The notes beneath the pieces are model-generated. The model was not told where the DNA came from. It searched no databases and saw only the letters and a program-made list of their open reading frames with translations. From contig NZ_KZ983995.1 in NCBI RefSeq assembly GCF_003569785.1, forward strand, positions 1 through 64,000: DNA of 64,000 bases. The letters are read 5' to 3'. The DNA is from Leucobacter sp. wl10. Lineage in GTDB: Bacteria; Actinomycetota; Actinomycetes; Actinomycetales; Microbacteriaceae. Position numbers and translations under genes: made by a program. Below, piece by piece: positions 37,255 through 44,860 of the stretch; positions within the stretch are counted from its first letter, which is position 1; each line of letters opens with the position of its first letter.

Positions 37255-38085
37255 ATGGCACCCCGGAACAGCGAGAACGAGGGACGAGTGGTCGTCATCA
37301 CCGGCGGCGGCACCGGGATCGGGGCGGCGATCGCCGAGCGCTACGCGAGCGAGGGCGCGCACGTGGTGGTGGTGGGGCGGCGCTCGGGCCCCGTCGAGGA
37401 GGTCGCCGCGCGCATCGGCTGCACCGCGATCGTCGCCGACGCCTCGGACGGCGCGTCCGCGCGCACGGCGGTGGCGCGGGTGGTCGAGCGGTTCGGGCGC
37501 CTCGACGCGCTGGTGGCGAATGCGGGCGGCCACGGCTTCTCCCCGGTGGGCGAGACGAGCGACGACGACTGGGAGTCGTCGATCAAGGTGAACCTCTCGA
37601 CCGCGTTCGTGATGGCGCGCGAGGCGCTGCCCGCGCTCCTCGAGAGCGCCGAGCGCGCGGGCGGCGCCCAGATCGTGATCGTGTCGTCGCTCGCCGGGCT
37701 GTTCGCCGGCCCCTCGGTGGCGGGGTACACGGTCGGAAAGCACGCGCTCATCGGGCTCACGCGCAGCCTCGCGCGCGACTACAGCCGCCGGGGCGTGCGG
37801 GTCAACGCCGTCTGCCCCGGCTGGGTGCGCACGCCCATGGCCGACTCCGAGATGGACGAGTTCGCCGAGCGCGCGCCCGAGATCGCCGACCGCGAGGCGG
37901 GCTACGCCGCCGTGACGCGCGACGTGCCGCTCGGCCGGCCCGCCGAACCCGCCGAGATCGCCTCGATCGTGCGCTTCCTCGGCTCGCCGCAGTCGTCGTA
38001 CATGACGGGCGCCGTGCTCGTCGCCGACGGCGGCGCGCACATCGTGGACCTGCCGACGGTCGCCTTCGAGCACGCGGGCATGTGA
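37255..38085 (+). CDS. SDR family oxidoreductase
   Basis: 276-residue classical SDR: GGGTGIG, ANAGG, VSSLAG, YTVGK and CPGWVRT. GAGAGG lies before the ATG. It diverges from the amine oxidase and converges on the Liv-type importer. It carries an Arg pair after the second strand (VVGRRS), pointing to NADPH. Substrate unknown. Confidence 0.87.
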   Translation: MAPRNSENEGRVVVITGGGTGIGAAIAERYASEGAHVVVVGRRSGPVEEVAARIGCTAIVADASDGASARTAVARVVERFGRLDALVANAGGHGFSPVGETSDDDWESSIKVNLSTAFVMAREALPALLESAERAGGAQIVIVSSLAGLFAGPSVAGYTVGKHALIGLTRSLARDYSRRGVRVNAVCPGWVRTPMADSEMDEFAERAPEIADREAGYAAVTRDVPLGRPAEPAEIASIVRFLGSPQSSYMTGAVLVADGGAHIVDLPTVAFEHAGM

Positions 38086-38135
38086 GCCGCGCTGAGCGGC
38101 GATCCCGAACCCCGCGCCCCCGCAGCCGGGGCCGA

Positions 38136-38831
38136 TCACCCGCCGAGGTAGCTCCGGCGCAGCAGCGCCTCGTCGTCGGCGAGCACCCGGGCCGGGCCCT
38201 GCGGGTGGCTCACGCGACCGCTCGAGACGACCATCGCGTCGGTGGCGATGCCGAGCGCGAGATGCGTGAACTGCTCGACGAGGAGCACGCCCACACCCGA
38301 CTCGGCGATCTGCTGGATCACCGGCAGCAGCCGCATGAAGACCACGGGCGCGAGGCCCAGCGACATCTCGTCGATCAGCAGGAAGCGCGGCTTCGACGCG
38401 AACGCGCGCGCCAGCACCACCATCTGCTGCTCGCCGCCCGAGAGCAGCGCCGACTGGTTGTCGATGCGCTTCTCGAGCTCGGGGAAGGACTGCAGCACCT
38501 CCTGGAGCGCGGCGTCGGTCCGGGCCGTGAGCAGCAGGTTCTCGCGCACCGTCAGGGACGGGAAGATGGCCCGCCCCTGCTCGATGTGCGCGATGCCGGC
38601 GCGCGAGCGCTGCACCCGCTTCCACTTCGCGATGGACTCGCCGTCGATCCGGATGTCGCCCGCCGAATGGCCGATGACGCCCGAGACCGACTCGAGCAGG
38701 CTGGTCTTGCCCGCGCCGTTCGGCCCGACCAGAGCGAGGATCTCTCCCCGCCGCAGCACGAGTTCGACGTCCGAGACGACCGGGCCCGCCCCGCGGCTCA
38801 CGGTGACGCCGTTCAGTTGCAGTTCGCTCAT
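38136..38831 (-). CDS. livF: Branched-chain-type ABC importer ATPase LivF
   Basis: 231-residue ATPase: Walker A GPNGAGKTS, signature LSGGEQQ, Walker B FLLIDEMSLGLAP, as in LivF. Start overlaps the previous stop (ATGA). Last gene of the importer operon that starts with the MoaF-like gene at 43636. Liv-type systems also carry amides, aromatic compounds and urea, so branched-chain amino acids should not be assumed. Confidence 0.9.
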   Translation of the reverse strand: MSELQLNGVTVSRGAGPVVSDVELVLRRGEILALVGPNGAGKTSLLESVSGVIGHSAGDIRIDGESIAKWKRVQRSRAGIAHIEQGRAIFPSLTVRENLLLTARTDAALQEVLQSFPELEKRIDNQSALLSGGEQQMVVLARAFASKPRFLLIDEMSLGLAPVVFMRLLPVIQQIAESGVGVLLVEQFTHLALGIATDAMVVSSGRVSHPQGPARVLADDEALLRRSYLGG

Positions 38832-40600
38832 TGCGTCATCTCCGCATCTCCCATGTACGCCGCGATCACGGCCGGGTCGTCGAGAACCTCCGTGCTCGGT
38901 CCCTGCGCGAGCACCCGGCCGAAATCGAGCACGGTGAGCTCGGTGCACACGGAGCGCACGAGATCGAGATCGTGCTCGATGAGCACGATCGCGGTGTCGA
39001 AGCGCGACGGGATCCGGGTCAGGCGGTGCCCGAACTGCAGGTGCTCCTCGTGCGAGAGACCGGCGGCGGACTCGTCGAGGATCAGCACGCGCGGTCCCGA
39101 CAGCACCGCGGCGGCGACCTCGATGAGGCGGCGCGTGCCGACGTCGACTCCCGCCAGCTGCTCCTCCGGGGGCGGGCAGCCGAGGAACGCCAGCGCGTCG
39201 GCCAGCTCGTCGTGGTCGAGCCGCCTGCGCGCCACGAAGCGCACGTAGGCCTCGACCGTGAGCTGCGGAGGAACGCGATCCTGCTGGAAGGTGCGCCGCA
39301 GGCCCTTGCGGGCGCGAGCCACGGGCGAGAGGCGCGTGACGTCCTCGCCGTCGAGCAGCACGGTTCCCGTGTGCTGCGGCAGGAAGCCGCTCACCGCGTC
39401 GACGAAGGTCGACTTGCCGGCGCCGTTGGGGCCGATGAGCCCCATGATGCTGCGCGGCCGGACCCGCAGCGAGACGTCGTCGTTGGCCTTGAGCGCGCCG
39501 AACTGCACGCCCAGGCCGCGCACCTCGAGCGCGGGCTCCGCGTTCGCGGGAATCGGCTCCGCGGCTTCGGGCACCGCGAACACGTCGAGCGCGGTCGTGC
39601 CTACCTCCGAGGCGGCCGCGGCGGCCGCCTCGGCCCGCGCCTGCCTGCGCCTGCGGGCCCGCTTGCGGAACCCGCCGCGGATCGCCTCGCCGAGGTTCGA
39701 TCCGCTGGTGATCGCCTGGATGCCGAGCACGCCGAAGATCACGAATCCCCAGTCCTGCGGCACGCCCCAGCGCTTGAGCAGCTCGGGCACGAGCACCCAG
39801 AGCACGCCGCCGAAGACGGCCATGTCGATGAGGTAGGCCCCGCTCATCACCGCGAGGATGTAGAGCGCGAGCGACATGATCGGGGTGAAGCTCGACGCGT
39901 AGGGGATGCCCACCTGGCCGGCGAGCAGTCCGCCGGAGACTCCGCCGAGGGCGGCGCTGACGGCGAAGGCCGACAGCTTCGCCATGCGCACGCTCTGCCC
40001 GACCGCCGCGGTGCCGCGCTCCGAGAAGGAGACCGCCTTCCAGCTGCTCCCCACGCGGCTGCGCTGCAGCAGGAACACGAGGTAGGCGCAGACGACGAGC
40101 ACGACCATCGAGAAGAAGAAGTACTCGCGGTCGCTCGAGAAGAGGTCGGGCCGCTCCACCGAGAGGCCGTCCTTCTGCCCCGGGAACTGGGTCTGCACGA
40201 GCAGCACGTCGACGGCCGCTGCGGCGCCGAGGGTGACCACGGCGAGGTTGACGCCGCGCAGGCGCAGCGCGGGGAGGCCGAGCAGCACGCCCGCGAGCGC
40301 GGCGAAGACGGCTCCGGCGATCAGCCACAGGACGAATCCGCCCGGCGCCCCGCTCTGGTTGAGGAAGGTCACGACCCACGCGCCGATGGCGCCGAAGGTG
40401 AGCTGGCAGAGCGCGATGATGCCGGCGGACCCGGTGACCACGCCGAGGCCGAGCAGCGAGATCGTCGCCGTCACCATGCTGATGGCGAGGTAGACGACGT
40501 AGCCCGAGAGCCCCGCGCTCATGGCCCATCCGACGACGATGCCGACGACGGCGACCGCGGCGGGCAGGGCGACCCGCAGACGTCGGTTAGCGAGCAGCAT
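38828..40600 (-). CDS. Fused LivM permease-LivG ATPase
   Basis: 590-residue fusion: LivM-like membrane domain (about 1-300), a charged linker (RKRARRRRQ, then an Ala-rich stretch) and a LivG-like ATPase from about 355, with Walker A GPNGAGKST near 391, signature GTRRL in place of LSGGQ, and ILDESAAGL as Walker B. The odd signature is common in LivG-like proteins. Overlaps neighbours at both ends. Confidence 0.88.
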   Translation of the reverse strand: MLLANRRLRVALPAAVAVVGIVVGWAMSAGLSGYVVYLAISMVTATISLLGLGVVTGSAGIIALCQLTFGAIGAWVVTFLNQSGAPGGFVLWLIAGAVFAALAGVLLGLPALRLRGVNLAVVTLGAAAAVDVLLVQTQFPGQKDGLSVERPDLFSSDREYFFFSMVVLVVCAYLVFLLQRSRVGSSWKAVSFSERGTAAVGQSVRMAKLSAFAVSAALGGVSGGLLAGQVGIPYASSFTPIMSLALYILAVMSGAYLIDMAVFGGVLWVLVPELLKRWGVPQDWGFVIFGVLGIQAITSGSNLGEAIRGGFRKRARRRRQARAEAAAAAASEVGTTALDVFAVPEAAEPIPANAEPALEVRGLGVQFGALKANDDVSLRVRPRSIMGLIGPNGAGKSTFVDAVSGFLPQHTGTVLLDGEDVTRLSPVARARKGLRRTFQQDRVPPQLTVEAYVRFVARRRLDHDELADALAFLGCPPPEEQLAGVDVGTRRLIEVAAAVLSGPRVLILDESAAGLSHEEHLQFGHRLTRIPSRFDTAIVLIEHDLDLVRSVCTELTVLDFGRVLAQGPSTEVLDDPAVIAAYMGDAEMTQ

Positions 40601-41462
40601 CCCACACCTCCTTTCGCTGCGACCACAGCAGCAGGATCACGATGAACAGCAGCGGCACGAAGTTGCGCACGAGCGACAGCTCGGCCACCTGGGCCACCAC
40701 GCCGTTGATGAGGCCCAGCAGCAGGCCGCCGGCGACGGCCAGGTCGAGCCGTTTGAACCCACCCAGCAGGGCCGCCGCGGCCGCGGGGATGATGAGCATG
40801 GAGAGCGTGACCGCGTCGTTGGACTGGGTCGGGGCGATGATGAGGATCGTGACGGCGCTGATCGCCCCCGTCACGGCCCACACGCCGACCGCGAGCGGCT
40901 TCGACGAGATGCCGATGAGTTCCGCCGTGGTGGGGCGGTCGGAGAGCGCGCGGAGCTTCGTGCCGATCGTCGTCCTGCGCAGCATGAGCGCCGCCGCGAC
41001 CGCGACGGCCACGGCGAGCGACACGGTGATCACCGTCACCCAGCTGACCACGACGCCCGCGGCGCTGAACGCCGGCCCGTTGAAGATCGAGGCGAACGGC
41101 TGCGGCTTGTTGCCGAACAGGATGTAGGAGAGCGACATGAGCAGCAGGAGGGGGCCCACCGTCATCGCCGACCGGGTCGACAGGTCGGCCTCGGAGAGCC
41201 AGGTCGCCGCGATCCAGCCGATGAGCGCGGACAGCAGCGCGCCGACGACGACGCCCGCGACCGTGGCGAGCCACACGGGCATGCCGAGCCTGCTGGCGAA
41301 CCACACCGCGATGAACGCCGCGAACATGCCGGTGGCGGCCTGCGCGAAGTTGACGACGCGAACGAGCCGGGACATCAGCGTCAGCGTGACGGCGAAGACC
41401 GCGTACACGCCGCCGGCGGCGAGGCCCGACAGCGCGCCCTGCAGCAGCGCGCCGCCGTTCAC
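40587..41462 (-). CDS. livH: Branched-chain-type ABC importer permease LivH
   Basis: 291-residue permease with about eight helices; GGVYAVFAVTLTLMSRLVRVVNFAQ is not quoted in full, but the core VVNFAQ is the LivH hallmark. No ATG is in place; the GTG at 41462 has GGAGG six bases upstream and is chosen. It overlaps the fused LivMG gene by 14 bases. Confidence 0.87.
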   Translation of the reverse strand: MNGGALLQGALSGLAAGGVYAVFAVTLTLMSRLVRVVNFAQAATGMFAAFIAVWFASRLGMPVWLATVAGVVVGALLSALIGWIAATWLSEADLSTRSAMTVGPLLLLMSLSYILFGNKPQPFASIFNGPAFSAAGVVVSWVTVITVSLAVAVAVAAALMLRRTTIGTKLRALSDRPTTAELIGISSKPLAVGVWAVTGAISAVTILIIAPTQSNDAVTLSMLIIPAAAAALLGGFKRLDLAVAGGLLLGLINGVVAQVAELSLVRNFVPLLFIVILLLWSQRKEVWDAAR

Positions 41463-41593
41463 GGCCGCCTCCGGCCGGCCGGCCGTGGGAGGGAACTCTG
41501 GAGCATGGGAATCCTTCGGGGTCTGAAGCGGGTGCGCCCGGTGCGGCGGGAGCGCAGGGCCCTCGCCGCACCGCGTGCCGGGCTGGGGCGGGA

Positions 41594-42775
41594 TCAGCTC
41601 GCCGGGATCATCAGCCAGTCGTCGGCAGCCTGCGCCCAGGCCTTCGTGCCCGACTTCAGCACGACGGGCCACGCGCCGGGGGCGTAGTCCTGAGCCGCGA
41701 TCTTGTCGAACTGGTAGGGGTAGGCGATCATCGGGTTCTCGATCGGAGCCATGTCCGCGAGCGCCTGGTTGACGCTCTCGCGCGTGATGTCTCCGTCGAT
41801 GCTCTGCAGCACCTCGACCATGAAGGTCGCGGCGAGGTACCCGCCCTGGCTGAACGAGGTGAGCGTGATGTCGTTCTCCTCCATCAGCGCCTTCCAGTCG
41901 GCGTTGACGTCGCTGTCCTCGGTGAAGGGGTAGAACTCGGCGGGCACGTAGACCCCGGCCCCCGAGTTCTCGACCGCGGCCGCGAAGCTCTCGCTGTAGA
42001 CCGAGGTGAGGAACAGGAACGCGACGTCGTCCCAGCCCTGCTGGTTGGCGGCCTTGACCTGGCCGATCGCATCGGGCTCCACCGCGTTGCTCACGATGGC
42101 GTCGCAGCCCGCCTCCCTGGCCTTCACGATGTACGGCGTGTAGTCCGCGCCGCCGTACGGGACGGTGTCGTCGACGAGGGTCGGCTCCTTGCCGGTGATC
42201 TTGCTCCATCGCTTGACCGCGGCGGCGTAGGAGGGACCCGTCGAACCGATGACGCTGGTGAACACGCAGAGGTTCTCGAGGCCGAGCTCCTCCGAGCCGT
42301 AGAGCATGGTGGCCGTGGTGTCGTTGAACGGCCCGATGTTGGCGGGGGCGATGTTGGGGGAGTTGAAGCATCCGGGATCGACGCCGATGCCCTGGATCGA
42401 CCGCACGTCCTCCTGCTCGTAGTACTTCGCGTTGATCTCGCAGTCGAGCAGCGAGGCGCCGCCCACGAGCGCGACGACCTCGTCGCTGCCCACGAGCTCG
42501 CGCGCGGACGCCGTGGCGGTGGCCGGGTCGGCCTTGTCGTCGGTGGCCTTGTACTCGATCTGCCGTCCGTTGATGCCGCCGTCGGCGTTGACCTTGTCGA
42601 AGACGGCCGCCGCGGCCTCGGAGGCCTCGGGGAACGTGGCCGGGCCGCTGATGGTGTTGACGGAGCCGAGCTTGATCGGCGCGCCCTCACCTCCGCCCGC
42701 GCCCCCTGCGCAGCCGCTCAGCACGAGTGCGGCTGCCGCGGTCAGCGCGGCAGCGCCCAGGATGCGTGATTTCAT
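41594..42775 (-). CDS. Branched-chain-type substrate-binding lipoprotein (LivK family)
   Basis: 393-residue Peripla_BP_6 receptor with lipoprotein signal (lipobox LSGC, Cys22). GSVNTISGPATFPE and the DDKADPATA segment are typical of amino-acid or amide receptors. The gap of 131 bases to the permease start is the longest in the operon. Ligand may be an amine-related or aromatic compound given the context (inference). Confidence 0.87.
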   Translation of the reverse strand: MKSRILGAAALTAAAALVLSGCAGGAGGGEGAPIKLGSVNTISGPATFPEASEAAAAVFDKVNADGGINGRQIEYKATDDKADPATATASARELVGSDEVVALVGGASLLDCEINAKYYEQEDVRSIQGIGVDPGCFNSPNIAPANIGPFNDTTATMLYGSEELGLENLCVFTSVIGSTGPSYAAAVKRWSKITGKEPTLVDDTVPYGGADYTPYIVKAREAGCDAIVSNAVEPDAIGQVKAANQQGWDDVAFLFLTSVYSESFAAAVENSGAGVYVPAEFYPFTEDSDVNADWKALMEENDITLTSFSQGGYLAATFMVEVLQSIDGDITRESVNQALADMAPIENPMIAYPYQFDKIAAQDYAPGAWPVVLKSGTKAWAQAADDWLMIPAS

Positions 42776-42823
42776 GGTGTGTCCTCTCGGATGGGTGAGT
42801 GGGTGGGGTGGATCGGCGGGGGA

Positions 42824-43636
42824 TCAGACCGGCTGCGCATCGGGGTACCTGACGGTGCCGATGGGGTAGATGTGCCCGCCCGCCCGCGAGTGCTCGGCCC
42901 GGCCCTCGCCGTTGAGGCCGAGGAAGACGCCCGTGGTCATCAGCCGGTAGCCGAGGTCGTGCAGCCAGACGCTCGCGACGGGGATGCGGAACTCGCGGAA
43001 GCAGAAGAGGTAGAGACCGTCGGCGAACCTCCACACGGTCGACAGGTCCATGTCGCCGTGGCCGCGCTGCACGCCCTGCACGCACTGCCACGCGTAGCGC
43101 TGACTCGAGATGTAGACGTGCTCGTAGAGGTGATGCGGGCTGTAGCGGTAGAGGTTGCGCGCGCCGATGAGGTCTCGGGACGGGCCGGGAGCCTCGCCCG
43201 AGACCTCGCCGCGATCGGTGATGGCCGACCAGAAGGTTTGGCCGACCCGGGGCTCGCCCTCGACGGCCTCCTCGGCGATGAGCGAGCGCGCCACGAGCGC
43301 GCGGTGCGTCGTCTCCGAGTACACGATCGTGATCGCCTCGCGCTCCCGCGACCGGAGCGGCAGGTTGACGAAGACCACGTCCTCGCGCACGCGCACCGCG
43401 TCGTACGGGTCGGCGGACTCGCCGTCGGTCGCGAGGTCGCCCGTCGCGCTCCACCGCACGGTATCGGCGGAGAAGGCCAGGTCGAGCTGCGAGCCGTCCT
43501 CGAGCGCGAGGCTCAACGAGCGGCCGTCGAGGCCCGTGCTCGGCAGGCGGAAGGCGTCGATGCCGGCCGCGAACTCGTCGTAGCTGCGCCACTCGTTCGG
43601 ATCCGCTGCGGAGAGGTCTGCATCGGGGGTCGTCAT
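42824..43636 (-). CDS. moaF: MoaF-like protein (monoamine-operon family)
   Basis: 270 residues resembling MoaF: the C-terminal part reads YEHVYISSQRYAWQCV, then ADGLYLFCFREFRIPVAS and MTTGVFLGLNGEG. MoaF is annotated as a molybdenum-cofactor protein in databases, but in Klebsiella it belongs to a monoamine-induced gene set. Here it heads a Liv-type operon near an amine oxidase and a FeaR/MoaR-like regulator, supporting the monoamine link. Molecular function unknown. Confidence 0.75.
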   Translation of the reverse strand: MTTPDADLSAADPNEWRSYDEFAAGIDAFRLPSTGLDGRSLSLALEDGSQLDLAFSADTVRWSATGDLATDGESADPYDAVRVREDVVFVNLPLRSREREAITIVYSETTHRALVARSLIAEEAVEGEPRVGQTFWSAITDRGEVSGEAPGPSRDLIGARNLYRYSPHHLYEHVYISSQRYAWQCVQGVQRGHGDMDLSTVWRFADGLYLFCFREFRIPVASVWLHDLGYRLMTTGVFLGLNGEGRAEHSRAGGHIYPIGTVRYPDAQPV

Positions 43637-43761
43637 CGGCCCGGCTTCCTTTCAGAGATGGGATCGTGGGGGGTGCCGAGGAGCGCTGGCGAGCCGCATC
43701 GCCCGGAACCTGGTATCACTGTAGACAGCCGCGGCGGCCCTTGGAGGGACGATCACCGCGA

Positions 43762-43791
43762 CAGACAATGCCCGTGCACTGGCGGACAACG
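43762..43791. promoter_or_regulatory. Direct repeats CRGACAAYG, 21 bp apart
   Basis: CAGACAATG at 43762 and CGGACAACG at 43783, the same orientation and exactly two helical turns apart, as is usual for AraC-family dimer sites. They lie between the AraC gene and the MoaF-like gene, upstream of the importer operon. Confidence 0.5.
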
Positions 43792-43851
43792 AGTGTTACG
43801 ACTCGGTCTCGGCGCAGGCCCGTCGAGCGCCGGCCCATCCCGGCGCGCGGG

Positions 43852-44817
43852 TCAGATGCGGCGCAACTCGCTGGGGGAGACGCCGTAGGCGGCCTTGAAC
43901 ACCCGGCTGAAGTGCGCCGCGTCGGTGAACCCCCAGCGCGCCGCGATCGCGGAGACCGTTCGGTCGCTGAGCACGGGGTCGAGCAGGTCGGCGCGGCAGC
44001 GCTCGAGGCGCCGCTCGCGGATCCAGGTCGACACCGTGGTGCCGGCCTCCCGGAACAGCGCGTGCAGATGCCGCGTGGAGATGTAGTGCGCGGCCGCGAC
44101 GGCGCCGGGGGAGAGACCGGGCGACGCGAGGTGCAGGTCGATGTGGCTGTAGATCTTCTGCAGCAGCACGCGGTGCGGATCCCGCTGCTCGGGATCGGAG
44201 TCGAGGATGCTCGAGAACAGCGTGCCCATGAGGTCGAGGCTGGTGTGGGCGAGCTTGGCGCGCACGCGATGCGAGAGGTGCGTGAGCTGGGCCGGGAACT
44301 GCGAGAGGAAGGCCGTGATGACGGGGGTGAGCCCGCTGTGCTCCTGCACGAGGGAGACCGCGGTGAGCTGCTCGGTGAAGGAGATGGGGAGGTCGAGCCG
44401 ATCCTTCGGGAACATCATGATGAGGTTGCGGAACTCCTCGCCGAACAGCAGCGAGTAGGGGCGCGAGGTGTCGTACACCGCGAGGTCGCCCGGTCGCATC
44501 ACGAGCTCCCGGCCGTCCTGCACGAGGATGCTGCTGCCCGAGACGAGCAGGCTCACCTTGTAGTAGCCGCTGCCGCCGTCGGCGATGGTCGCGGGGGTGC
44601 GCTCCACGAGGTGCGGCCGAGCGGCGACCTCGGTGAAGACGATGTCGTCGGCGTCGGCGGAGGTGAGCCGCGCCGTGAAGGCGTCGTCGCGCTCCGCGCT
44701 GACGAGCAGCGGCACGAACGACGACGACACCATGCTGCGAAAGACTCCCAGACTGTCGGCCTGGGAGGGACGGGGCTCGGGGCGTCCTGCGCCGCCTCGT
44801 TGCGGAGCGATCTGCAC
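43852..44817 (-). CDS. AraC family regulator, FeaR/MoaR-like
   Basis: 321-residue regulator: N-terminal cupin-like AraC_binding_2 domain (DLAVYDTSRPYSLLFGEEF) and a C-terminal two-HTH domain (YISTRHLHALFREAGTTV; GFTDAAHFSRVFKAAYG). This arrangement is that of FeaR, the activator of tyramine/phenylethylamine oxidase genes. A GTG at 44817 has GAAGGTG seven bases upstream and is preferred to TTG at 44823. It probably activates the 43636 operon and perhaps the amine oxidase. Confidence 0.85.
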   Translation of the reverse strand: MQIAPQRGGAGRPEPRPSQADSLGVFRSMVSSSFVPLLVSAERDDAFTARLTSADADDIVFTEVAARPHLVERTPATIADGGSGYYKVSLLVSGSSILVQDGRELVMRPGDLAVYDTSRPYSLLFGEEFRNLIMMFPKDRLDLPISFTEQLTAVSLVQEHSGLTPVITAFLSQFPAQLTHLSHRVRAKLAHTSLDLMGTLFSSILDSDPEQRDPHRVLLQKIYSHIDLHLASPGLSPGAVAAAHYISTRHLHALFREAGTTVSTWIRERRLERCRADLLDPVLSDRTVSAIAARWGFTDAAHFSRVFKAAYGVSPSELRRI

Positions 44818-44860
44818 AGCCAATCACCTTCTTCGAATCATCTTGCGGAGAGGATACACC

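Noticed and set aside
42824..43636. MoaF-like gene considered as molybdenum-cofactor biosynthesis
   Set aside because: No other molybdenum-cofactor gene is in the window; the amine oxidase and FeaR-like context points to the monoamine gene set instead.
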